Source: a virus
Strand: one strand, 5' to 3'
DNA: 20,050 nucleotides
IMG/VR virus record: IMGVR_UViG_3300025132_006587
Span: 1-20,050 of that record
The notes below the pieces were generated by a model, which was not told the origin of the DNA, made no database searches, and was given only the letters and a program-made list of their open reading frames with translations. The number at the start of each line of letters is the position of its first letter. Position 1 is the first letter of the stretch. A program made the position numbers and the translations under genes. Below, piece after piece: positions 5,890 to 13,022 of this stretch.

Positions 5890-7203
5890 ATGAAATTTAG
5901 AGATTACGATGTAGAGATACCAAAACCATATCATAATGGTAAACAATGGATTTATGATGATACACCAACATATCAGAATTTATTAGATTGTTTTATGGAA
6001 ACACAAAGACCAGAGGGTGAAAAGAAAATTCGTGAACATTATGGTAACACGAGATTAAGAGACCCATTTAGAAAATTAAATAAAATGGACTTACAATTAG
6101 CGTTTGACCATGTAAAAGGTCGTGAAGGACATGCATATGAGGTTGATTGGGTAGAAGATAATGATGGTAAGATTGTTGCATGTATTTTATATTACAACAT
6201 GAAGAACATGAAAACACAATTTAAAAAGATTAAATCTTTTACAGGAGCAGAATATAAATTAGTCACAAAGAGTGATGCGTATATTCGTGAGATTGCATGT
6301 TATCCTGGTCAAGAACAACATTTATATGACTTGATAAAAAGACATGAGTCAGAGGGTAGTAGTATATTTGATGAAGGAACGACCGTAGTTGAGTGTGATA
6401 TGCAAAACAAAAGGATGGTTGAATTACTACAAGACTTAGGTTATGAAAGAAGAGATAACTTGATTACGAGTTTTGCAGATATGTATGGTTATTGGTTCAA
6501 AGGAGAACATACAGGTGAACTCGCAAAATCACAAGAAATCTCACTACAGAGATTAGACTTAGATGTTCAAGACACAGACCCACTAATGGAACAAATCTTT
6601 GCACTACAAGAAGACTTTGCTAACCACTATAGTAATTACAATAAAGGTAATTCATGGAGTGGTATTGTGGTTCGTGGTTATGGTGGTAAAGAAGACTTTA
6701 TTATCAAACCTGCAGAGATGAATCAAAAGTGGAGAAAAGAAAATGCAGAAAAGTTAGAGTGGAAGGTAGAGGATACACCACTTAGAGAAAGACTTACTGA
6801 AGTAGAGAAGTTTGCTAAACTCTTACCATTTGAACATGAAAGAATTCGTATCTTGAAATTAAGTCAAGGTGAGGGTGAACTTGAAAGACATACTGATAGA
6901 CAAGATGTAGAAGCTGGAATTGGTGATGGTCAATGGGCAAGACTACACTTTCCATTAAAGACAAATCCAAAGGTTGAGTTTACTCAATGGAATTGTGATG
7001 GTAGTGTTACTAAATCTCAAATGGGTAAAGGTGAGTTGTGGTATTTAGATATGAGAAAACCACACACTGCTATTAATTTTGGTGAAGAGGATAGATATCA
7101 TTTAATCATAGATGTTAAGTCAGGACCAGAATTAAGAAAATGGTTAGTGGATAGTAGTCACAAATATCCAAGTAACAAACAACCAGATTGGTATGTTGAT
7201 TAA
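5890..7203 (+). CDS. Fusion of a GNAT-like domain and a 2OG-Fe(II) oxygenase (Asp/Asn hydroxylase-like)
   Basis: A 437-residue protein. The C-terminal part (about 310-420) is a cupin-type oxygenase: HTD at 334-336 (iron ligands H334, D336), distal H392 in KPHTAINFG, and R402 in DRYHLIID for 2-oxoglutarate, which is close to the aspartyl/asparaginyl beta-hydroxylase family. The middle (about 80-205) resembles a GNAT acyltransferase: a KIVACILYY strand, the YIREIACYPG segment, and a C-terminal LLQDLGYERR like the usual LYxxxGF end. The acyl-CoA loop is not clearly seen, so this half is less certain. Start 5890 is chosen because AAGGAG lies at 5876-5881; GTG 5881 overlaps the methylase stop. Being next to a DNA methylase suggests base or protein modification, but the substrate is unknown. 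Confidence 0.75.
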   Translation: MKFRDYDVEIPKPYHNGKQWIYDDTPTYQNLLDCFMETQRPEGEKKIREHYGNTRLRDPFRKLNKMDLQLAFDHVKGREGHAYEVDWVEDNDGKIVACILYYNMKNMKTQFKKIKSFTGAEYKLVTKSDAYIREIACYPGQEQHLYDLIKRHESEGSSIFDEGTTVVECDMQNKRMVELLQDLGYERRDNLITSFADMYGYWFKGEHTGELAKSQEISLQRLDLDVQDTDPLMEQIFALQEDFANHYSNYNKGNSWSGIVVRGYGGKEDFIIKPAEMNQKWRKENAEKLEWKVEDTPLRERLTEVEKFAKLLPFEHERIRILKLSQGEGELERHTDRQDVEAGIGDGQWARLHFPLKTNPKVEFTQWNCDGSVTKSQMGKGELWYLDMRKPHTAINFGEEDRYHLIIDVKSGPELRKWLVDSSHKYPSNKQPDWYVD

Positions 7204-7222
7204 AAATAAATTAAAAAAAAGC

Positions 7223-7252
7223 TTGACAACAGCGGTAAAAATGTTGTATATT
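7223..7252 (+). promoter_or_regulatory. Sigma70-type promoter upstream of the HD hydrolase gene
   Basis: TTGACA at 7223-7228 and TATATT at 7247-7252 are separated by 18 bases, inside the 87-base gap between the oxygenase stop and the next ATG. The -35 is a perfect consensus match and the -10 matches five of six. It is the clearest host-type promoter in the window and would start transcription near 7259, giving a leader of about 30 bases and driving the HD hydrolase, second methylase, coiled-coil protein and sigma factor. Confidence 0.7.
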
Positions 7253-7290
7253 AAGGGTATATAAAAAACGAAAATACGAAGGTTATAAAT

Positions 7291-8070
7291 ATGAATCTAA
7301 CAGAACAACAACTATTGGATAATTACACCAAGTTGAGAAACATAGTAAATGAAACATTTACAGGTGAACGACTTGATAATTTAAATAAGATGTATGACTT
7401 CTTTGAAGACAGAATCATTGTTGCACCAGCAAGTGGTAAACCAAATTACCATTATGCTTTTGCAGGTGGGTATGTTCTTCATGTTTTACATATAGTTGAT
7501 ACGGCAAGAAAGTTAACAAAAGTATATGAGTCTATCGGTGCAGTCATTGATTATACTGATGAAGAGTTAGTATTTGCAGGTTTACATCACGACTTAGGTA
7601 AAGTTGGTGATTTAGAACATGAATACTATCTCGTTCAAGAAGATGATTGGAGACGAAAAAAACTTAATGAATGGTTTACTCAGAATCCTGAGATGCAGTT
7701 TATGGGAGTTACAGATAGAGCATTATGGTTGTTACAACACTTTGATGTTAAAGTATCACAATTAGAATGGTTGGCAATCAAGGTTAGTGATGGTATGTAT
7801 GATGATGCAAATGTTCAGTATTTAAAAACATTTAAACCTGAACATAGTTTCCAATCAAGTCTTCCTTATCTTATACATTGGGCAGACCACATGGCAACAA
7901 GAGCAGAGTACACCGAATGGAAATACTCAGAAAAGAAAACTACTGAAAAGGTAAACAAATCAGTTACCAATATCAAACAGGCAGTAGGTAAACAAGTAAA
8001 AGAAAAAGTAGAGACACAACCAAGTGCATCTGCAAAGGATTTATTTGATGAGTTATTCGGAGATAAGTAA
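7291..8070 (+). CDS. HD-domain phosphohydrolase-like protein
   Basis: A 259-residue protein. The HD metal site is visible: H64 in GGYVLHVLH, H100-D101 in LHHDLGKVGD, and D199 in HWADHMATR, in the usual H...HD...D order. HD proteins hydrolyse phosphate esters such as nucleotides, cyclic nucleotides or (p)ppGpp, or cut nucleic acid; the substrate is not evident. A helical, charged linker (about 215-245) leads to the last residues SASAKDLFDELFGDK, an acidic-hydrophobic tail resembling the clamp-docking tails of T4 replication and late-transcription proteins. The gene follows the promoter at 7223-7252; its 3' end overlaps the second methylase by 23 bases. A role near the replication fork, such as nucleotide clean-up, is inference. 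Confidence 0.82.
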   Translation: MNLTEQQLLDNYTKLRNIVNETFTGERLDNLNKMYDFFEDRIIVAPASGKPNYHYAFAGGYVLHVLHIVDTARKLTKVYESIGAVIDYTDEELVFAGLHHDLGKVGDLEHEYYLVQEDDWRRKKLNEWFTQNPEMQFMGVTDRALWLLQHFDVKVSQLEWLAIKVSDGMYDDANVQYLKTFKPEHSFQSSLPYLIHWADHMATRAEYTEWKYSEKKTTEKVNKSVTNIKQAVGKQVKEKVETQPSASAKDLFDELFGDK

Positions 8071-8719
8071 CATCTATAACGAAGATTGTCTGATTACTTT
8101 AGGTAGGGAATTAGAATATGATTATGTATTCTTTTCCCCACCTGAATATTCAGAGATGGGATTAGAACCACTTAAAGATGATAAAAAATACTTTGGTTGG
8201 ATGGAAGAAGTTTATAGTAAATTTAATCCAAGAAAAAATATTGTAACTATTGTAATAAGTGATAGAAGATTTAAAAGAAAGACGATACCAAAACATCAGT
8301 ATTGTACAGACATTATGAAAAATTTAGGATACGATTTATTAAATCAAAAGATATGGGAAAAGTCAAGAGAGATAAATATGTTTAGATACAATTATGCTTT
8401 TGTTATGTCTTATGCACGAAAGAGTTTTAAGTCTAAAAACACAAAATTATTTAAATACGATACTTGGTTTCATCCACATCATTCTTACAAAGGTTATTCA
8501 TATAATATGCCCCAAGAAGTTGCAGAAAGATGTATAGGTAATTATACAGAAGAGGGTGATATTGTATATGACCCTTTTATGGGAATTGGAACTACTGCAC
8601 TTGCATGTAAAAAGTTAAATCGTAAATATTTAGGTTCCGAAATAGATAGTGAAACATTTGAAATGGGTATGAACAGAATTAATCAATCAACAATAGGGAG
8701 TATAGAGAAATGGTCTTAG
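8048..8719 (+). CDS. Second DNA methyltransferase, beta-type order with unusual SPPE motif
   Basis: A 223-residue protein. Motif IV comes first (SPPE at residues 30-33, FFSPPEYSEMG) and motif I last (DPFMGIGTT at 175-183, followed by ALACKKLNRKYLGSEI). This IV-TRD-I order is the beta class of amino-methyltransferases, and the C-terminal part is well conserved. The aromatic residue normally closing motif IV (PPY/W/F) is E33, with Y34 next to it; activity is therefore uncertain. About 140 residues between the two motifs would hold the target-recognition region. ATG 8048 is chosen because AAAGGA lies at 8034-8039; an upstream in-frame GTG at 8024 is inside the HD gene. No restriction enzyme is near. 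The stop at 8717-8719 overlaps the next gene. Confidence 0.85.
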   Translation: MSYSEISNIYNEDCLITLGRELEYDYVFFSPPEYSEMGLEPLKDDKKYFGWMEEVYSKFNPRKNIVTIVISDRRFKRKTIPKHQYCTDIMKNLGYDLLNQKIWEKSREINMFRYNYAFVMSYARKSFKSKNTKLFKYDTWFHPHHSYKGYSYNMPQEVAERCIGNYTEEGDIVYDPFMGIGTTALACKKLNRKYLGSEIDSETFEMGMNRINQSTIGSIEKWS

Positions 8720-8961
8720 AGATAATATTTGGATGTCTCGCAGTTACATTTGGATACACAACTTTTAACCTTACGAGAAAAGTAGAGAGGTTAGAAAGTT
8801 GGGTTGAGGAATATGCAGATAGAGTGGTACAAACTAAGACTACACTTGACCAATTAGATTCAGAAGGTAAATTTGAAGCAGACGATGAAATCGGTGTAGT
8901 ATTTGAAGGTATCAAACAAACAATTGAAGAGTTAAACACAATAACAGAAAAGGATATATAA
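8710..8961 (+). CDS. Small membrane-anchored coiled-coil protein
   Basis: An 83-residue protein with a hydrophobic N-terminal helix (about 4-20) followed by a coiled coil (KVERLESWVEEYADRVVQ, about 22-50) and an acidic C-terminal helix. The start overlaps the methylase 3' end by 10 bases and its stop overlaps the sigma-factor ATG (TAATG). No family is recognised. Because it is coupled to the late sigma factor it may be expressed together with it, but nothing in the sequence ties it to transcription. Confidence 0.6.
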   Translation: MVLEIIFGCLAVTFGYTTFNLTRKVERLESWVEEYADRVVQTKTTLDQLDSEGKFEADDEIGVVFEGIKQTIEELNTITEKDI

Positions 8962-9686
8962 TGCCAAGAAAAGCAAAAAAAGGTTCAACAAGATATTATT
9001 TTACAGATTCAACTGAACAGGCAGTAATCAGACATAATAAAGAAACTCGTCCACACATGAGACAGAGAATCTATAATGAACATATTCGTACACCATTTGA
9101 AAAACTGGCAGAGAACATCATTCATACATTTAAGTTTTATTACTTTGATGTTCCATCTGAAGATGTTAAACATGAGGTAGTGAGTTTCTTGTATATGAAT
9201 ATGCATAAGTTTACTGAGGGTAAAGGTAAGGCATTCTCTTACTTTAGTATTGTTGCAAAGAATTACTTAATTCTACATAACAACAATAACTATAAGAAGA
9301 TGAAGATGCATGATGGTGAAGAAGTTACTGATTACAAACGAGACCCTGTTCGTGAAACAGATATCCTTGATATGAAGAGTGCAAAGAAAGAGTATCTTGA
9401 TTTGTTTGTTGAGTATTGGACAAATAACTTGACAACCGTATTTAAGAGAAAACAAGATATTGATGTGGCAAATGCAGTGATATATTTGTTTGAAACTCGT
9501 GAGAATATTGAGAACTTCAATAAGAAAGCTCTATATATTTTGATTCGTGAGATGACAGGTTCTAACACACAACATATTACTCGTGTTGTTAATGTGATGA
9601 AGAAACATCATGTAAACTTACAAAAGAACTATCTTGCTACTGGTTCTGTGGAGACACGATATACTGGTAGTTGGAATAACCTATAA
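8961..9686 (+). CDS. 55: T4 gp55-like late sigma factor
   Basis: A 241-residue protein. The centre matches sigma region 2: YMNMHKFTEGKGKAFSYFSIVAKNYLI (about 78-104), the helix that binds the RNA polymerase beta' coiled coil and the -10 DNA in sigma70 proteins and in T4 gp55. Gp55 directs host RNA polymerase to TATAAATA late promoters with the sliding clamp. This copy is longer than T4 gp55 (185 residues): residues about 180-207 (LYILIREMTGSNTQHITRVV) look like a helix-turn-helix, possibly region 4-like. The C-terminus (ETRYTGSWNNL) is not the acidic-hydrophobic clamp-binding tail of T4 gp55. It is the last gene before the terminator at 9691-9720 and stands just before the virion module it would switch on. 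Confidence 0.8.
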   Translation: MPRKAKKGSTRYYFTDSTEQAVIRHNKETRPHMRQRIYNEHIRTPFEKLAENIIHTFKFYYFDVPSEDVKHEVVSFLYMNMHKFTEGKGKAFSYFSIVAKNYLILHNNNNYKKMKMHDGEEVTDYKRDPVRETDILDMKSAKKEYLDLFVEYWTNNLTTVFKRKQDIDVANAVIYLFETRENIENFNKKALYILIREMTGSNTQHITRVVNVMKKHHVNLQKNYLATGSVETRYTGSWNNL

Positions 9687-9690
9687 AATA

Positions 9691-9720
9691 AAAAAGGGAA
9701 GTTTTTACACTTCCCTTTTT
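9691..9720. terminator. Bidirectional rho-independent terminator
   Basis: A perfect 11-bp inverted repeat, AAAAAGGGAAG (9691-9701) and CTTCCCTTTTT (9710-9720), with an 8-base loop. It has A-tracts on the left and T-tracts on the right, so it can stop transcripts from both sides: the sigma-factor operon on the + strand and the convergent minus-strand gene. Confidence 0.9.
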
Positions 9721-9740
9721 CATTTCTATCCGAATTAGTA

Positions 9741-9962
9741 CTATTTACGGAATAAACCCACCAACACCAACAACGCGACTAACCCAGCGAAACCGGATTC
9801 GCCGAATGTGTTTATGATTGATGTTAGGTTACCGATAACATTTACACCGAAGATACCACTTCCAAATATTACTTCAGAAATCGCACCTATGGCCACCAAA
9901 GATAACATCAAATCCGCTAGGTCATTGATATATCCCTTAACTATTGTTATGATTTCCTTCAT
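9741..9962 (-). CDS. Small two-helix membrane protein (holin-like size), only minus-strand gene
   Basis: A 73-residue protein, MKEIITIVKGYINDLADLML..., with hydrophobic segments at about residues 15-40 and 56-71, a glycine-rich middle and a basic end (GLFRK). GGAG stands 8 bases before the ATG on the minus strand. It is the only convincing gene on this strand. By hand count its GC is about 40 percent, while nearby late genes are about 30-35 percent, so codon use differs. Two helices with a short turn and a charged end are compatible with a class II holin, or with a small virion or membrane component; there is no motif to decide. Its transcript would end at the shared terminator and may begin at the TATAAATA element at 10041-10048. 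Confidence 0.75.
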   Translation of the reverse strand: MKEIITIVKGYINDLADLMLSLVAIGAISEVIFGSGIFGVNVIGNLTSIINTFGESGFAGLVALLVLVGLFRK

Positions 9963-10103
9963 TTATGTTTCTCCGTTATAGTCGGATTTTCACCGACATA
10001 AATAACTATTATATATATTGGACTTTTATGGTCTCATATATATTTATATACAACGATTTTTTGAAGTTTTAATATTTATTAATGATAACGAACAGGCAAA
10101 ATT
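9963..10103. promoter_or_regulatory. Divergent AT-rich intergenic region with late-promoter-like element
   Basis: This 141-base gap separates the minus-strand gene from the virion operon. On the minus strand it contains TATAAATA at 10048-10041, the consensus of T4 late promoters, which would give a leader of about 70 bases before the minus-strand ATG. Within that leader, GTCGG/CCGAC (9981-9985, 9993-9997) forms a 5-bp hairpin just before the ribosome site. For the + strand no good -35/-10 pair or TATAAATA is seen, although a promoter for the virion operon is expected here. Confidence 0.5.
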
Positions 10104-10493
10104 ATGGCAAACGATTACGAAATATTTGAAGGTAAGACCTTATCTGATGTGTTCAAAGACATCTATGACAATTCCAAAACTAATAAACAACAATTAGAAG
10201 TACTTATGAAAGAAGTAGTTGGATTTATTAAAGATGGTGATACGGCTGTGCAAATAATTCCTATGTTGAAAGAATATTTAGAAATCAATGTAAAAAATGA
10301 TGAACAATTAGTTAAACTTGCTACGGTTGTACAAAGAATCATGGCTGCAGAGGGTAGAATGAGTGATGATAGTGGTAGTGAATTCGGACTAACAGATGCA
10401 GAAAAGAAACAATTAATGGATGCCATAGAAGGAGATGTTCAAGATTTACAAGACCATCAAGATAATATCATATCGTCAATAAAGGGTGATTAA
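10104..10493 (+). CDS. Acidic helical protein of unknown function, first gene of virion operon
   Basis: A 129-residue protein, MANDYEIFEGKTLSDVFKDIYDNSK..., predicted mostly helical, without Cys, and acidic, with a Ser/Asp-rich linker near residues 88-93 (DDSGSE) and a C-terminal helix pair. The FEGKTLSDVFKDIY start is probably a conserved structural element among marine T4-like phages, as I recall it, but no role is known. It is followed by a TAATG overlap to the spike candidate, so it is likely virion-related or an assembly helper. Confidence 0.7.
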   Translation: MANDYEIFEGKTLSDVFKDIYDNSKTNKQQLEVLMKEVVGFIKDGDTAVQIIPMLKEYLEINVKNDEQLVKLATVVQRIMAAEGRMSDDSGSEFGLTDAEKKQLMDAIEGDVQDLQDHQDNIISSIKGD

Positions 10494-11671
10494 TGCCAGT
10501 AACAATAAAACTTAAAGAATTAAGTGGAACAGGAGTTTCCAAAGATAAAACTGGTTTAGTAAATGCACAAAATCAAAATTTAATTAATAAGTTAAATGAA
10601 ACAAATGAGTTGTTCTATGAATTAGAACCACTTGAGGTTTTAAATGTTTGTTTACAAGAAGAAGATTTACCACTAAACAATGAAACTGGTGAACCAGATT
10701 ATACATATTATGGTGGTATTAGAGGTAGATTTTTACTTAGTGAAGATAATCTAAATATAAGTAATTGTAAATTTTATAGACCATTGATGCCAGATATACA
10801 AAAAGTTCCTGTAGCAGGAGAAGTAGTATATGGTTATGTAGATGGTAGTAATAGATATTATTTAGGATTTGTTCATTTAAATAATTCAGTAACCAACATG
10901 GGAAGGCCAGGTATCAGTAATTTGACAGATAATTCTGCAAACATTCCTAATAGTACTGATACATGGCATAGGTCACCGATGGTTAATCCAGATAAATACA
11001 AACCTGGTTATTATTATAAAGAAAATTTAAATATAAAAAGACCTGTAATGTTTGAGGGTGATACACTTGTTAATGGTAGACATGGACAAATAATTAGATT
11101 AGGTAGTAATCAAGTTGATGAAAAAGAATTATCACCAAGTATAAAAATCACTAATGGTTCTACAGGATTAATTGGTGATAACCTAAGTTCTGAAAATCCT
11201 AACACAGATTTAAGTTCTATAAATATGACTTTCAATGAGACCATAGATATTGAACTTCCAATGACACCAAAAAAAATTGAAGACATTGTAGATTATGATA
11301 AATCACAAATACAAATTCGTAGTGATAGATTAATATTTACTTCACGAAATGATAGTATTGGGTTATACTCAAATAACAATGTAGAGATAAGTTCAGTAAA
11401 TGAAATTTTTGTTGATTCACCTAACTTAAGTATAACACATGACTCAACGAAAATAGGTAGTAGAGATGCACAAGAACCACAAGTATTAGGACAAACTTTA
11501 TATGATAAGTTAGAAGCATTAGTAACTGCAATTGGTGGTGTTACTGGTATACCAACACCAACAGGCCCAACACCTGGTCCTGTAAGTGCAGCACCTAATT
11601 GGAGTTCAGTAACATCTGCACTAAGTGCAGTCAAAGATGCATTAAGTGAGAAACATAGAATTGATAAATAA
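10493..11671 (+). CDS. Probable baseplate spike / hub-like structural protein (gp5-like OB domain)
   Basis: A 392-residue protein. Residues about 95-130 (VPVAGEVVYGYVDGSNRYYLGFV) look like the OB-fold strands of gp5/gpV-type spike proteins; FEGDTLVNGRHGQIIRLGS at about 187-205 matches the E/G-D-x-x-x-x-G-R-x-G-x-x-I-R-x-G-S pattern seen in phage baseplate spike proteins. Residues 270-325 alternate short strands (IQIRSDRLIFTS, VEISSVNEIFVD) as in a beta-prism, and QVLGQTLYDKLEALVTAIGG resembles the common gp5/gpV C-terminal helix. A Pro/Thr/Gly-rich linker follows near 352-363. No lysozyme domain is seen. It would puncture the outer membrane or cap the tail tube. Assignment by pattern, so moderate. 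Confidence 0.6.
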   Translation: MPVTIKLKELSGTGVSKDKTGLVNAQNQNLINKLNETNELFYELEPLEVLNVCLQEEDLPLNNETGEPDYTYYGGIRGRFLLSEDNLNISNCKFYRPLMPDIQKVPVAGEVVYGYVDGSNRYYLGFVHLNNSVTNMGRPGISNLTDNSANIPNSTDTWHRSPMVNPDKYKPGYYYKENLNIKRPVMFEGDTLVNGRHGQIIRLGSNQVDEKELSPSIKITNGSTGLIGDNLSSENPNTDLSSINMTFNETIDIELPMTPKKIEDIVDYDKSQIQIRSDRLIFTSRNDSIGLYSNNNVEISSVNEIFVDSPNLSITHDSTKIGSRDAQEPQVLGQTLYDKLEALVTAIGGVTGIPTPTGPTPGPVSAAPNWSSVTSALSAVKDALSEKHRIDK

Positions 11672-12105
11672 TGTCATTTAACACATTACAAAATAATTAT
11701 AGAAGTAGAATGAACAATGGTCAGTTCTTCAATACTACTGATGAGTGTGCAGAGTTTATCGTAAACCAATATCACTCTACTATTACGAGTGGTGGTGGTG
11801 CATACAAAATGACTACTGGTCAAAAAAGTTTAATATTATCACCAATGAAGACAGGACTACGAGCACAATCTACATCAGTATTACTTAGTGGTGTTGGTTT
11901 AGGTTTAGTTTCATATTGGACTGCATTGACTAATGGTACATTTGTGTCTGCAGGTGGAGTACCACCAACATCAACATGGGAAGATGATACATTGGATGGA
12001 TTTTTATCAAATATTGGAGATTATTTTAAAGAACATTTAGACTCGGTGATATTTACTAATACAGCGAGTGGTGCCACATTTAGTGGTGTCTATACGGTTA
12101 CATAA
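11671..12105 (+). CDS. Virion-associated protein of unknown function
   Basis: A 144-residue protein starting MSFNTLQNNYRSRMNNGQFFNTTDECAEFIVNQYHSTITSG. The N-terminal helix and the following G/S/T-rich, beta-prone part are typical of small phage structural proteins. It lies between the spike candidate and gp25, coupled to the spike gene by TAATG, so a role in baseplate or tail assembly is likely. It has no motif that names it. Confidence 0.65.
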   Translation: MSFNTLQNNYRSRMNNGQFFNTTDECAEFIVNQYHSTITSGGGAYKMTTGQKSLILSPMKTGLRAQSTSVLLSGVGLGLVSYWTALTNGTFVSAGGVPPTSTWEDDTLDGFLSNIGDYFKEHLDSVIFTNTASGATFSGVYTVT

Positions 12106-12117
12106 AGGAGTAAGAAA

Positions 12118-12597
12118 ATGAAAAAACGAGAACTAATAAAAGTAATAGAATTAATAGTTCGTAAAGAAGTAAAAAAACAAGTTAACGAGATATTTATTAA
12201 GGAGAACAGACAAAAATCTCTTAAGTCTCTCGCACAAGAAACAATACAACAAAAACCAAAACCTGTTGTTAAGAAACAAGAAAAGGTTACCTACACATCA
12301 AATGATTCATTGAATGATATATTAAATGAAACGGTAGGTCTATCCAAAGGTGATACCGAAGAGTATCCAACATTAGGTGGTGGTGTATTTGATTCAAGTA
12401 GAGCTTCAGAGTTATTAGGTTATGGTGATTCTATGATGGCAGGTGGTGATAAAGAAGCTCAAAGAAATATAAATGCTGCAATGACTATGAAAGAAGCAGG
12501 AGTCAGTTCTGAACAAGTACCTGAATCATTAGTGAATGCATTAACTCGTGACTATAGTGATTTAATGAAACACGATAAGTTCAAAGGGAAAAAATAA
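12118..12597 (+). CDS. Virion or assembly protein of unknown function
   Basis: A 159-residue protein with a strongly basic, amphipathic N-terminal helix (MKKRELIKVIELIVRKEVKKQVNEIF), a Lys/Gln-rich linker, and a C-terminal half with short acidic helices (GGDKEAQRNINAAMTMKEAG, DYSDLMKHDKFKGKK). A good ribosome site, AAAGGAG at 12104-12110, precedes the ATG. The two-part layout resembles phage assembly chaperones or scaffold-like proteins, but that is a comparison of shape only. It lies four bases before gp25. Confidence 0.65.
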   Translation: MKKRELIKVIELIVRKEVKKQVNEIFIKENRQKSLKSLAQETIQQKPKPVVKKQEKVTYTSNDSLNDILNETVGLSKGDTEEYPTLGGGVFDSSRASELLGYGDSMMAGGDKEAQRNINAAMTMKEAGVSSEQVPESLVNALTRDYSDLMKHDKFKGKK

Positions 12598-12600
12598 TAA

Positions 12601-13020
12601 ATGAGTGTAAGAGCAACAGATAAAAATCCTGATAAATTTATTGGATTGAAGTTTCCATTAAATAGTAATGCTTTTTCTACTTTTAATCAAAGTAAAACAT
12701 TATTAGAACAGACTAAATCTAATTTAAGGAATTTATTATTAACATCTAAAGGTGAAAGACCATTTCAACCAGAGTTTGGTAGTGACTTAACTAATTTATT
12801 GTTTGAACCAATTGTTGATAATATGGATGATAGGATTGAAGAAACAATAAGAGATGCCATAGATAATTGGTTACCTTATGTTAATGTAAATAATGTATTT
12901 GTTGTTCAAGATGCAAGTAACCCTAATTTAATACAAGTACAATTAGAATATTTTATAGAGACTGATAAAGAATCTTTAGAAAGTGTTACATTTAATTTTA
13001 ATAGAAGTATTGGAGAATAG
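12601..13020 (+). CDS. 25: Baseplate wedge protein gp25-like (gpW/gp25 family)
   Basis: A 139-residue protein. The family signature GERPFQPEFGSDLTNLLFEP lies at residues 51-70; GERP is followed by the conserved FG and LxxLLFEP helix, and the C-terminal half (RDAIDNWLPYV, IQVQLEYFI) completes the fold. Gp25 proteins lock the inner baseplate wedge and have a lysozyme-like fold in some phages. The following gene (gp6-like) is its known wedge partner, and the order 25-6 fits contractile-tailed phages. The length is normal. Confidence 0.93.
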   Translation: MSVRATDKNPDKFIGLKFPLNSNAFSTFNQSKTLLEQTKSNLRNLLLTSKGERPFQPEFGSDLTNLLFEPIVDNMDDRIEETIRDAIDNWLPYVNVNNVFVVQDASNPNLIQVQLEYFIETDKESLESVTFNFNRSIGE

Positions 13021-13022
13021 TG

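Noticed and set aside
11293-11634. Open minus-strand frame opposite the spike gene, and others at 13406-13708, 13811-14047 and 17868-18232
   Set aside because: They lie opposite well-supported + strand genes, have low-complexity shadow-like translations, no ribosome sites and no recognisable domains.
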